From: Schlegelella_A sp038231215 | GTDB lineage: Bacteria > Pseudomonadota > Gammaproteobacteria > Burkholderiales > Burkholderiaceae_C | DNA length: 64,000 bases | Assembly (NCBI GenBank): GCA_038231215.1 | Contig: JBBRLS010000003.1 | Coordinates: 62,001 to 126,000, forward strand | Direction of reading: 5' to 3' | Shown here: piece by piece, positions 8,761 to 16,275 of the stretch | How the letters are laid out: each line of letters begins with the position of its first letter | Position numbering within the stretch: position 1 is the stretch's first letter | Notes under the pieces: generated by a model | Databases searched by the model: none | The model's input: the letters and a program-made list of their open reading frames with translations, nothing else | Told to the model about the DNA's origin: nothing | Position numbers and translations under genes: made by a program

Positions 8761-9477
8761 ATCGACGATCCAAACACGCGCAGGCAAATCGACATCGCCT
8801 TCGACTTTCGATCTGACACGCCACCGGGCAAGGATCCGGATGCCCTCAGCCCAACGCTTCGCGAATACCACAAGTTCCTTTGGAGCAAACCTTTGCCACG
8901 TGGTGTGATGTTCAAGCTTGATGACGCAACTCGCCACTACCTGCATCACCGGTCTGAGGTTGGTGAGTTCTTTCTGTCTAGCGATTCGGTGATCCCGACG
9001 TTCTCGACCTACCGCCGCGTCGCTGACATCATCAACCAGAGTCCGCCGGAGGAGCAGGAGGCGTTCAAACGCCTCAGCTACACGGTCGGCGGCATGATGG
9101 TGTTCTCGGGAAACCGCATAGGCGGCAAGAGCACCATAAATGGCGCGCGGGGGTTCCACCACAAGATCAAAGACCGCTTCGACCTTACGGTGGAGTGCAT
9201 TCGGCGGCATTACCGTAACGAGCACAGTCCTCTCAATGACACGCTCGACCTGTATCGGGATTTCTTCGTGTTGTTCGGAAACTTCCAAGGATACGTGCGT
9301 TACTTCTTGCTGGAGGACTTGGTCACCGATGATTGTTCGGCGGTGAAATTCTTCACTCCGTTCGAGGACTTCGCCACATCTCCGCTGCCAGCAAGCATCG
9401 ATGCTTACCTGTTCTATCGGCAGCGCGCAGTTGACTTCATCGAGGCACGCAACCGCCGGATCTTTCAGTCCTGCTGA
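8653..9477 (+). CDS. Uncharacterised conserved protein (DUF6994-like) with a rebuilt N-terminus
   Basis: A 274-residue open frame. From about residue 46 it reads IDIAFDFRSDTPPGKDPDALSPTLREYHKFLWSKPLP (split here for description), with LHHRSEVGEFFLSSDSVIPTFS further on; I recall this as a family of unknown function that I believe is DUF6994. There is no ATG, GTG or TTG close to the start of the conserved part. The only ATG, at 8653, lies antisense to the integrase relic, and the resulting first 20 residues (MAFLAALGSLFLAAEAVLA) look like a signal peptide by accident. Either the gene lost its own start or it has gained a new one. Function unknown. Confidence 0.6.
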   Translation: MAFLAALGSLFLAAEAVLAHPDAYRTRRDESPCPADIDDPNTRRQIDIAFDFRSDTPPGKDPDALSPTLREYHKFLWSKPLPRGVMFKLDDATRHYLHHRSEVGEFFLSSDSVIPTFSTYRRVADIINQSPPEEQEAFKRLSYTVGGMMVFSGNRIGGKSTINGARGFHHKIKDRFDLTVECIRRHYRNEHSPLNDTLDLYRDFFVLFGNFQGYVRYFLLEDLVTDDCSAVKFFTPFEDFATSPLPASIDAYLFYRQRAVDFIEARNRRIFQSC

Positions 9478-9478
9478 A

Positions 9479-9676
9479 TCAATTCGGGGACGAGTAGTCC
9501 TTGTTCAGTGCGCTTACCTCCTCCACAGAGTACGGAAGCGACCGCCTATGGATGATCGCAAGACAGCGGGCAAGCGGCACATGCCACGTCAGCTGCCGGT
9601 CTCGCGAGTGCGCACGAAGGGCCGGACCCAGTCCGCCAAGGTCGATCGTGATTCGGTCGCGCGAGACTCCTGCCAT
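9479..9676 (-). CDS. Short hypothetical protein, possible ribbon-helix-helix remnant
   Basis: A 65-residue frame beginning MAGVSRDRITIDLGGLGPAL. The RITIDLGGL pattern resembles the N-terminal strand and first helix of small ribbon-helix-helix proteins that travel with plasmids and islands, but the second helix is not convincing. It is convergent with, and abuts, the DUF6994-like gene. No clear ribosome site was found. The rest of 9478-9875 shows nothing I can name. Confidence 0.3.
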   Translation of the reverse strand: MAGVSRDRITIDLGGLGPALRAHSRDRQLTWHVPLARCLAIIHRRSLPYSVEEVSALNKDYSSPN

Positions 9677-9875
9677 GCTGTCCGGCGCTGAAGCGATCGA
9701 TGACCAGGAGCGGAGCAAACCGGCCGCGTCAGGTCCGGGACGTGCTGGGACGCATGGACCAACGGATTCGACAGCACAACTGCGATGACTCTCAGCGCAA
9801 ATTCATCGCTCGTCACGACCGCGGAGTCCGCCGGGTGACGGAGCCTCGTCGTCGCGTGTCGACTTGCCCGGTGCG

Positions 9876-10790
9876 CTACGCCAGCAGCTCTGCCAGCATG
9901 TCAGCCTGTGCTGCGAACTTGACCGGGTTGGCTTTCTGCAGCTGGCTCAGGTTGTGAAGCTTCCAAAGAACGGCTGGCAGCTCGTGGGCGTGCGGGATGC
10001 CCAGCAATGACCAGTCGGGTTCATTGGTGACGAGCGTCATCAAGAACTTTCGCTCATCGACGTCGAGGCCTGTCTGCAGCTCGCGCATCATTCGCTCGCG
10101 CGCAGCCAGCAAGAGATCCAGGTCGACCGGCTCCTCCGTCATGCCCTTGAAGCCGCGCTCGAACTCGTGCGCGATGTCGCGCGGAGCCGCGAAGAGGACC
10201 TCGTGAACAGGTCGGTTGTGGCTCGCGAGATAGATGACGAAGGCGCGCCGTATGGCTGGGGTGATGCCTTCGTGATCGAAGAGCTGCATCACGTCATAGA
10301 GGTCGCGAGGATGCTGCCGGTCCATCGCGGCGACCAGCTTGCCGCCATAGACATCCTCGAGGGAGGCGACGGGAATTTCCAGGTCAGCCAGCAGAACGTC
10401 GCGAGCTCGCGGCACCAGCGCGGCCATCCTTGTCGGATGGACGGTTCCGCGCATCACGAAATTGACCTCGACCTTGATCTCGATCTTGCCCCTGCGGACC
10501 AGCAGCTTGGTCTCCAGCGCGTCGGCCGTCGCGTGCAAGCGCGTCGCGAAGCCGCGCGCTTCGAGTCGTGCCTGCGATTGCCGCAACGCGTCGCCGATGC
10601 GCATGAGAGCCCGGGGGCGCGGCATCCGATGATTGATGAAGACCAGGTCCAGATCCACCGACAGCCGCGGCATGTCGCGAATGAACAGATTGAGGGCTGT
10701 GCCGCCCTTCAGCGCAAACGTGTTGTCCGCAAAGACAAGCGGTCCCACCTGCGTCAGCAGGCGCGCAGTGTCGAGGTAGATCTGATTCAT
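9876..10790 (-). CDS. abiEii: AbiEii/AbiGii-family nucleotidyltransferase toxin
   Basis: Toxin half of a type IV toxin-antitoxin pair of the AbiE abortive-infection type. The 304-residue protein has the nucleotidyltransferase signature FALKGGTALNLF at about 25-36, then SVDLDLVF carrying the paired acidic residues, and the conserved DVYGGKLVAAMDRQHPRDLYD block around 165-185. Known AbiEii toxins are GTP-preferring nucleotidyltransferases that arrest growth reversibly. Its ATG overlaps the antitoxin stop by 4 bp, so the two are translated together. All visible motifs are intact, so it should be functional. Confidence 0.92.
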   Translation of the reverse strand: MNQIYLDTARLLTQVGPLVFADNTFALKGGTALNLFIRDMPRLSVDLDLVFINHRMPRPRALMRIGDALRQSQARLEARGFATRLHATADALETKLLVRRGKIEIKVEVNFVMRGTVHPTRMAALVPRARDVLLADLEIPVASLEDVYGGKLVAAMDRQHPRDLYDVMQLFDHEGITPAIRRAFVIYLASHNRPVHEVLFAAPRDIAHEFERGFKGMTEEPVDLDLLLAARERMMRELQTGLDVDERKFLMTLVTNEPDWSLLGIPHAHELPAVLWKLHNLSQLQKANPVKFAAQADMLAELLA

Positions 10791-11524
10791 GGCTTGAGGA
10801 CCAGCAGTCCCTCGGCCGAACGCGAGACCCAGGGGCGATCACTGCCCGTCGGCAGCTTGGCTCGATCCAGCTTGCTCAGCCACGGCATCGAGAGTTCGCC
10901 GCCCAACTGCAGGCACAGGCGGACCGTCTTGACGCTGGTACAGCGCAGCAGCAGTTCTCGCAGCACGTCGGCTCGCAGGCTGTACAGGCCCTCTGCGATT
11001 TCTCGCGCTTCCTGCAGGGGCTGACGCACGCCCACTTCGCTCAGCATTTCGAGCAACGCTCGTTCCGGCGAGGACACAGCTGGCGCGCCGCTGCGCCCTT
11101 CCAAAGGACCGACGTGGAGCAAGGCGCCGGGCTTTTCGTCGAACAGACGTTTCCGGTGGTACTCCGCCGGAAAGCGTTCGGTGAACCATTCGGGCAGCTT
11201 TGCTGCGGCCCACCCGTACAGATGCAGGACCGGGTGCTGGCTCAGATACTGGCGCACGCCATGCCAGTCGAGCGCGGACGTGCCTCCCACGTGCAAGCCT
11301 TCGATCCGGCGCTGCATCAGCAGCAGGCTGGGATGCAGGGCGAGGGTGTCGTTGGTTCGGCTGAACACCCCTCTGCCCAGCCGAGTGAGCCAGCCGGCGC
11401 GGACGTAGTGCACGGCGAGATCGGCCGAGACCCCTTGTGCCGCCAGGTCCTCCGATGTCAGCGGCTCACCGGCAGTCGCATTCGCATAGAGTGTATTTAG
11501 CTTGTTTCTATTTATCGTAGCCAT
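10787..11524 (-). CDS. abiEi: AbiEi-family antitoxin and autorepressor
   Basis: Antitoxin of the AbiE pair, 245 residues, with an N-terminal winged-helix segment (LTSEDLAAQGVSADLAVHYVRAGWLTRLGRGVF) and the C-terminal AbiEi domain (SSPERALLEMLSEVG...). In characterised systems AbiEi represses its own operon by binding inverted repeats, and counters AbiEii without direct contact. Here two matching inverted repeats lie at the start codon and 65 bp upstream. The Met at 11524 gives MATINRNKLNTLYANA, the usual N-terminus. Its place within an integrase island fits a mobile defence cassette. Confidence 0.92.
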   Translation of the reverse strand: MATINRNKLNTLYANATAGEPLTSEDLAAQGVSADLAVHYVRAGWLTRLGRGVFSRTNDTLALHPSLLLMQRRIEGLHVGGTSALDWHGVRQYLSQHPVLHLYGWAAAKLPEWFTERFPAEYHRKRLFDEKPGALLHVGPLEGRSGAPAVSSPERALLEMLSEVGVRQPLQEAREIAEGLYSLRADVLRELLLRCTSVKTVRLCLQLGGELSMPWLSKLDRAKLPTGSDRPWVSRSAEGLLVLKP

Positions 11525-11532
11525 ACTACGAT
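11514..11532. promoter_or_regulatory. Inverted repeat IR1 at the abiEi start codon
   Basis: ATCGTAG, 5-nt spacer, CTACGAT: a perfect 7-bp inverted repeat whose spacer contains the abiEi start codon. It is the same motif as the repeat at 11579-11597. Binding here would block translation initiation or early transcription; inferred operator. Confidence 0.7.
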
Positions 11533-11578
11533 TATGCTACTTTTTCCAATCTTCAGAGCACTTTGATTGATGTGAATT

Positions 11579-11597
11579 GTCGTAGTTGAGCTACGAC
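11579..11597. promoter_or_regulatory. Inverted repeat IR2 upstream of abiEi
   Basis: GTCGTAG, 5-nt spacer, CTACGAC: perfect 7-bp arms with the same core (TCGTAG/CTACGA) and spacer length as IR1. Centre-to-centre distance is 65 bp, about six helical turns, suiting cooperative binding by AbiEi with DNA bending. Confidence 0.7.
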
Positions 11598-11707
11598 TAT
11601 CTATACATCTTCAAGACCTGTCTACAACGGATCGATGTAAACACCACATGGCGGGCAACGCCGGAAATTCTGGAGCCCGTCGCTGGACGGCGAGCGGGCC
11701 CAGCATT

Positions 11708-12949
11708 TCAAGCAGTCTTCATCTTCACGACCTTGCGGCCGGCGCGCAGTGTGTCAAGGTAATCGGCCCACCGCTGCGCAACAACACGCCTCTGGTCCAT
11801 GAATTCGGTCCGGTCGTATGCGCCTTTCAGCGGCCCCGACTTCGCGTGAGCGAGCGCTGCCTCGATCACCGCTTCAGCGATGCCCAGCTTTTCGACCATG
11901 ATTGTCCTGGCCGTCGCGCGAAAACCGTGCGCCGTCATGTCGTCGCGCGAGTAGCCGAGCCGGCGCAGCGCGGTGTTCAGGGTGTTGTCGCTCATGGGCC
12001 GCTCGCCCGAGAGAAGGCTGGGAAACACATAGCGACCGTGGCCAGTGAGCGGATGCAACTCGTCCTTGAAGATCGCGACGGCCTGCCTCGACAGAGGCAC
12101 GAGGTGCGGGCGACCGTTGCGCTTGCCGTCGAGGCGACGCTTCATCTTGGCTGCCGGGATGCTCCACATCGCAGCCTCGAGGTCGAGCTCGGCCCACTCC
12201 ATGGATCGCAGGTGGCCAGGCCGCTGGAAAAGCAGCGGCGCCAGCTGGAGTGCGGCACGTGTCACCGGCTGGCCCTGATAGCCCGCGATGGCGCGAAGCA
12301 GGTCGCCGACCCTTTTCGGGTCGGTCAGCGCGCCCATGTGCTTGGCGGCGAGCGGCTTCAGCGCGCCGCGCAGATCGGCCGCCACGTTGCGCTCGCACCG
12401 GCCGGTGGCGATGCCGTACATGAAGACCTGGCCGCTGAATTCGCGCGCGTCGTGCGCGGTATTGATCGCGCCCCGCGCCTCGATCCTCCTCAATGCGTGC
12501 AGAAGGATGGGTGCCGTGACGACGGGCAGCGCCAGTGAGCCGAGCCACGGAAAAAGGTCCTTCTCCATCGCGCGCAGCCAGTGCTTCGCGTGAACCTCGC
12601 TCCAGCCGCTCTTCTTCGTCTCATGGAAGTCACGGGCGACCGCCTCGAACGTCGCGTCAGTGACCGCGGCGTTCTGGATCTTCTCGGCGCGCCGTTTCTG
12701 AACCGGATCGGTACCTGACCGGTGCACCTTGCGGGCGTCGTCACGGGCCTCGCGTGCGGCCTTCAACGACGCCTCGGGGTACGAGCCGAGCGCGAGCCGC
12801 TTCTCTTTTCCGTCCGGGTAGTAGCGCCAGAACCATCGCTTCGAACCACCCGGCGAAACCTCGAGATAGAGGCCTGCCGCATCGCTCAAACGCAGGCGTT
12901 TCAGACCATCGGGACAGATGGCATTTCGGCAGGCGGCGTCGGTCAACAT
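11708..12949 (-). CDS. Tyrosine-type site-specific integrase (P4 family)
   Basis: A 413-residue integrase that should drive insertion and excision of the island. It has the N-terminal DUF4102-type arm-binding domain (KRLRLSDAAGLYLEV, RYYPDGKEKRLALGSYP), a core-binding segment, and a catalytic domain with Arg243 (QRPGHLR), His341-x-x-Arg344 (HGFR), His368 and the nucleophile Tyr378 (GAYDR). All catalytic residues are present. It lies 212 bp from the 3' end of tRNA-Leu(CAA) and reads away from it, the usual position for a tRNA-targeting integrase. Three 32-bp-spaced repeats lie just upstream, the first overlapping its start codon. Confidence 0.95.
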   Translation of the reverse strand: MLTDAACRNAICPDGLKRLRLSDAAGLYLEVSPGGSKRWFWRYYPDGKEKRLALGSYPEASLKAAREARDDARKVHRSGTDPVQKRRAEKIQNAAVTDATFEAVARDFHETKKSGWSEVHAKHWLRAMEKDLFPWLGSLALPVVTAPILLHALRRIEARGAINTAHDAREFSGQVFMYGIATGRCERNVAADLRGALKPLAAKHMGALTDPKRVGDLLRAIAGYQGQPVTRAALQLAPLLFQRPGHLRSMEWAELDLEAAMWSIPAAKMKRRLDGKRNGRPHLVPLSRQAVAIFKDELHPLTGHGRYVFPSLLSGERPMSDNTLNTALRRLGYSRDDMTAHGFRATARTIMVEKLGIAEAVIEAALAHAKSGPLKGAYDRTEFMDQRRVVAQRWADYLDTLRAGRKVVKMKTA

Positions 12950-13027
12950 TTGTGCCTGGGTTCTGGACCGGTGTCGCCAGATTGTGCCCGGGTTTTTAGC
13001 TCCGCGTCCCGGATTGTGCCCGGGTTT
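12947..13027. repeat. Three direct repeats at exact 32-bp spacing (putative arm-type sites)
   Basis: The core TTGTGCC(C/T)GGGTT occurs at 12950, 12982 and 13014. Copies two and three share 16 identical bases (GATTGTGCCCGGGTTT); copy one differs slightly and overlaps the integrase start codon. Spacing of 32 bp is three helical turns, putting all copies on one DNA face. Position between integrase and tRNA suits integrase arm-binding sites or an autoregulatory operator. Confidence 0.65.
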
Positions 13028-13050
13028 GGACCCGGGTTCGGGTCCAGAAC
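12960..13050. repeat. Inverted repeat enclosing the arm-type repeats
   Basis: GTTCTGGACC at 12960-12969 is perfectly inverted as GGTCCAGAAC at 13041-13050, flanking the second and third direct repeats. Inside it, GGACCCG-GGTT-CGGGTCC (13028-13045) forms a short hairpin. No T-tract follows, so it is not a typical terminator. Confidence 0.55.
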
Positions 13051-13161
13051 GCGTCGGAATTCTGGAAACCTTGCGGGACGAGAAATCGCTGATTTACGTA
13101 TGAGAATCAGCTACTTACGAGACTTCTTGATCCCTCTTGGGATGTCCGTAATGCCCCAAAA

Positions 13162-13246
13162 TGGTGCCTCGGGTCGGAATCGAACCGACACTCCTCGCGG
13201 AACGGGATTTTGAGTCCCGCGCGTCTACCAATTTCGCCACCGAGGC
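13162..13246 (-). tRNA. tRNA-Leu (anticodon CAA)
   Basis: An 85-nt gene on the minus strand. The acceptor stem GCCTCGG pairs with CCGAGGC followed by an encoded ACCA. The anticodon arm CGGGA-CTCAAAA-TCCCG gives anticodon CAA, reading the UUG leucine codon. The T-arm holds GGTTCGATTCC, and a long variable arm fits a class II tRNA. The 3' end faces the integrase, and the T-arm contains the 14 bp repeated near cysM. Confidence 0.95.
13169..13182. repeat. Putative attachment-site repeat inside tRNA-Leu
   Basis: TCGGGTCGGAATCG within the T-arm of the tRNA-Leu gene, identical to 6321-6334. Integration here would rebuild the tRNA from island-borne sequence. The two copies bound about 6.85 kb containing all mobile-type genes of the window. 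Confidence 0.5.
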
Positions 13247-13358
13247 CACGGGGCTTGAAGAGGCCGCGAGTTTGCCATAGAGGCCCTTCTTCAGCAGGCA
13301 GGTCGGCGCGGGCCCGTAGACTCTCGACCTCCCCTGTCCGGTCCCGCCCGTCGCCCGC

Positions 13359-13949
13359 ATGCCACCGCTTCCACCCGTCACCCAAGCGCTGTTGCTGGCC
13401 AACGTCGCGATGTTCTTTCTCGACGAACTCATGGGCCGCACGCTGACCGTGTGGTTCGCGCTCTGGCCGGTCGGCAGCAGCGAGTTCTGGCCCTGGCAGA
13501 TCGGCACCTACGCCTTCCTGCACGGCAGCTTCAACCACCTTTTCTTCAACATGCTCGGCCTGTGGATGTTCGGCGCCGAGCTCGAGATGGTCTGGGGCCG
13601 CAAACGCTTCATCCAGTTCTACGCGGCAAGCGTGGTCGCGGCCGCATTGACGCAGCTCATCGTCAACGCCGCGCTCGGCTCGGGTGCGCCGACGATAGGC
13701 GCCTCGGGTGGCTTGTTCGGCCTGCTGCTCGCATTCGCGATGATCTTTCCGGACCGCATCATCCTGCTCTTCTTCGTCATCCCGATGAAGGCGAAGTACC
13801 TCGTGGCGCTGTACGGCCTGATCGAGCTGTACCAGGGTGCCTACGTCATGAACACGGGCGTCGCCCACTTCGCGCACCTCGGCGGAATGCTGGGCGGCCT
13901 GCTCACGCTTCGTTACTGGCGCCGCCAGCCGCCGTTCAGGCGGCGCTGA
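13359..13949 (+). CDS. Rhomboid-family intramembrane serine protease
   Basis: A 196-residue six-helix membrane protease. It shows the L1/TM2 pattern TYAFLHGSFNHLFFNMLGLWMFG with the histidine-containing HGSFNHLFFN, the catalytic serine motif GASGGLFG in TM4, and the catalytic histidine in AHFAHLGGMLGG of TM6. Rhomboids cleave single-pass membrane proteins within the bilayer; the substrate here is unknown. The short cytoplasmic tail RRQPPFRRR is basic. It lies outside the island, divergent from tRNA-Leu. Confidence 0.92.
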   Translation: MPPLPPVTQALLLANVAMFFLDELMGRTLTVWFALWPVGSSEFWPWQIGTYAFLHGSFNHLFFNMLGLWMFGAELEMVWGRKRFIQFYAASVVAAALTQLIVNAALGSGAPTIGASGGLFGLLLAFAMIFPDRIILLFFVIPMKAKYLVALYGLIELYQGAYVMNTGVAHFAHLGGMLGGLLTLRYWRRQPPFRRR

Positions 13950-14044
13950 GCCGCCACCGGTCGGAAAGAAAGGCCCCTGGTCCCACGGGGCAATCGGCCC
14001 GGATCATGCTTCGTCGAACCGACACGGGTTCACGCGAGGCTGCC

Positions 14045-15139
14045 ATGACCGAACCGTTGATTCTTTCGCCGCCGCAGCAAGTGCGCCGTCGTCGTTCGGC
14101 CATCGCCTTCACCCTCTGGTTGTTCGCCAGCCTCGGCGCTGAAACCGTGGCGCGAGCCGAGACGCCGCAGGACATTGCCGCACCTGCCAACGCGGTGCTC
14201 GCACGCCTCGAGGAACGCAAGGCGGCCCTCGCCCGCGCCAATGCCGCAGTCGTCGGCGTCGAAGTGATGGCAGTCGAGGACGCTCGCTCGATCGCGACGC
14301 TCGGCCGGGTTCGCGAAGGCTCGGGCGTCGTCATCGGCGCCGACGGCCTGGTGCTGACGATCGGCTACCTGATCCTCGAGGCCGATCACGTCGATCTCGT
14401 CGACAGCGGCGGCCGGCACATCCCGGCGCGTGTCGTGGCTTACGACCTCGCTTCGGGCTTCGGCCTTCTTCAGGCGCTCGCCCCGCTCGCGCTGGCACCG
14501 GCGCCGCTCGGCACCTCGGCCTCGGTGAAGAGCGACGAGCCGCTCATGATCGCCAGCGGCGGCGGCGACGGCGACCTGAGCGTGGCGCGCATGGTTTCCC
14601 GGCGCGCCTTCTCGGGCTACTGGGAATACCACATCGACGGCGCACTCTTCACCGCGCCGGCACGCAACGACCACAGCGGCGCGGGCCTGTTCAACGCCGA
14701 CGGCGAGCTGGTCGGCATCGGCTCACTCGTCGTTGGCGACGCTGCCGGCAGCGCTGCTGCACCGGTGCGCGGCAACATGTTCGTACCGGTCGACCTGCTC
14801 AAGCCCATCCTCGCCGAGCTGCGCTCACGCGGCGCCTCGCGGGCGAGCACGCGCCCCTGGCTGGGCCTCAACTGCGTCGAGTACGGCGGCCATGTTCGCG
14901 TCATCCGTCTCACGCCGGCGAGCCCGGCCGAAGAGGCCGGCCTAGAGCCCGGCGACCTGATAGTCGCCATCGACGGCACCGAAGTCGCAGACCTCGCCTC
15001 GTTCTACAAGACGCTCTGGCGCGAGGACCTGGCCGAGCGCGAGGTCGCGCTCGACGTCAGACGCGGTGCCGATTCATTGCACCTGAGCGTGCGCGCCGTC
15101 GACCGCATGAAGACGCTGAGCCGCCCGCAAGGCGTTTAG
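14045..15139 (+). CDS. HtrA-like trypsin/PDZ protein with degenerate catalytic triad
   Basis: A 364-residue exported protein: Arg-rich N-terminus then a signal segment (AIAFTLWLFASLGAETVARA), a trypsin-like domain and a C-terminal PDZ domain (RLTPASPAEEAGLEPGDLIVAIDG). In active HtrA proteins the triad lies in TNAHVV, TDLALL and GNSGG. Here the matching places read IGYLI (Tyr108 for His), SGFGLL (Gly138 for Asp) and HSGAG (Ser214 kept). Proteolysis is therefore unlikely; a binding or chaperone role is more plausible. Similar proteins with LTIGYLI are, to my memory, a recurring subfamily. An upstream in-frame ATG at 14006 is possible, but the shorter start puts the signal nearer the N-terminus. 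Confidence 0.82.
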   Translation: MTEPLILSPPQQVRRRRSAIAFTLWLFASLGAETVARAETPQDIAAPANAVLARLEERKAALARANAAVVGVEVMAVEDARSIATLGRVREGSGVVIGADGLVLTIGYLILEADHVDLVDSGGRHIPARVVAYDLASGFGLLQALAPLALAPAPLGTSASVKSDEPLMIASGGGDGDLSVARMVSRRAFSGYWEYHIDGALFTAPARNDHSGAGLFNADGELVGIGSLVVGDAAGSAAAPVRGNMFVPVDLLKPILAELRSRGASRASTRPWLGLNCVEYGGHVRVIRLTPASPAEEAGLEPGDLIVAIDGTEVADLASFYKTLWREDLAEREVALDVRRGADSLHLSVRAVDRMKTLSRPQGV

Positions 15140-15202
15140 GGTTCCTTCGCGCCCCGTCAGTTCCAGTTCAGGTGCCCGTGCCGAGATCGCTGCGCGCTTT
15201 CG

Positions 15203-16216
15203 TCATTCCGGCTTGGCACCCGAGGCCCGGATGTACTCGATCCACTTCGGCGCGTCTTTCGCGAACGCTGCGGCGAACTCCTCGGGCGTGTTGCCGAGCG
15301 GCGTCTGGCCCTGCTCGACCATCTTCTGCAGCACGTCCGGCATGTGCGTCACGGCGGCGATCTCTTTCTGCAACCGATCGATGATGGGCCGCGGCGTGCC
15401 GGCAGGCGCATAGGCGGCGACCCAGATCGGCAGCTCGAATCCCTTGAAGCCCTGCTCGGCGAAGGTGGGCACGTCGGGCATCGCCGACGAGCGCACCGGG
15501 CCGGTCATGCCAAGCGCCTTGAGCTTGCCCGACTGCACCTGCGGCTTGGCGCCGACCGGGCTCGCGAAGGTCACGTCGAGGCTGCCGCCGATGACGTCGG
15601 TGATCGCCGGCTGCTCGCCCTTGTAGGGCACGTGCGTGAGGCTCACGCCATGGTCCTTGCCGAGAATCTCGCCGTAGACATTGGCCGACGAGCCGATGCC
15701 CCACGAGCCGTACGAGATCGGCCGGTTCTGCTGCTTCGCCCAGGCGACGAAGCCCTTCAGGTCGCCGTAGGGGGCGGTGCCCGGCGCGGTGAGCAGCACG
15801 CTGCCGAGCGACACCTGGGTGATTGGCGCGAAGTCCTTGACCGGATCGAAGGGCAGCTTCTTGAACAGCACCGTGTTGTTCACGTGCGTCGACATCGTCG
15901 TGATCATGAAGGTGTAGCCATCGGGCGCCGCCTTGGCGACCACGTCGGCACCGACGATGGTGTTCGCGCCGGGCACCGCGTCGACGAAGACCTGCTGGCC
16001 GAGCCGCTGCGAGAGCTTCTCGGCAATGATGCGGTTGAGCACGTCGATCGCCCCGCCCGGGTTGAAGGGCGAGACCAAGCGGATCGGCTTGCTGGGCCAG
16101 GCCGGCGTCATTCCCTGGGCCGCGGCGCCGACGGGCAATCCTGCGATCAGCGCGGCAACGATCGCGGCCGCGAAATGGGCGCCAGGCCTTGCGGGCCGGC
16201 GCGACGAGGAAAACAT
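15203..16216 (-). CDS. Bug-family tripartite tricarboxylate transporter receptor
   Basis: A periplasmic solute-binding protein of 337 residues, family TctC/Bug, greatly expanded in Burkholderiales. A signal peptide (FAAAIVAALIAGLPVGAAAQG) precedes WPSKPIRLVSPFNPGGAIDVLNR, the hallmark Bug motif, followed by GANTIVGADVVAKAAPDGYT and the PYKGEQPAITDVIGGSLDV region. Ligands are usually carboxylates; this one is not predictable. No TctA/TctB membrane genes are next to it, which is normal for orphan Bug genes. The start at 16216 was chosen because the longer frame reads into non-signal Arg-rich sequence. Confidence 0.92.
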   Translation of the reverse strand: MFSSSRRPARPGAHFAAAIVAALIAGLPVGAAAQGMTPAWPSKPIRLVSPFNPGGAIDVLNRIIAEKLSQRLGQQVFVDAVPGANTIVGADVVAKAAPDGYTFMITTMSTHVNNTVLFKKLPFDPVKDFAPITQVSLGSVLLTAPGTAPYGDLKGFVAWAKQQNRPISYGSWGIGSSANVYGEILGKDHGVSLTHVPYKGEQPAITDVIGGSLDVTFASPVGAKPQVQSGKLKALGMTGPVRSSAMPDVPTFAEQGFKGFELPIWVAAYAPAGTPRPIIDRLQKEIAAVTHMPDVLQKMVEQGQTPLGNTPEEFAAAFAKDAPKWIEYIRASGAKPE

Positions 16217-16275
16217 GAGAGCCCCCGAGCGTTCGTGTTGTCGTCGCCCCATTGTTCGGCGTGCAACGCGAACGC

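Noticed and set aside
12947..13050. Regular repeats as a CRISPR array
   Set aside because: Only three short, imperfect units with 16-bp gaps that themselves contain inverted sequence; no cas genes. Better explained as integrase-binding sites.
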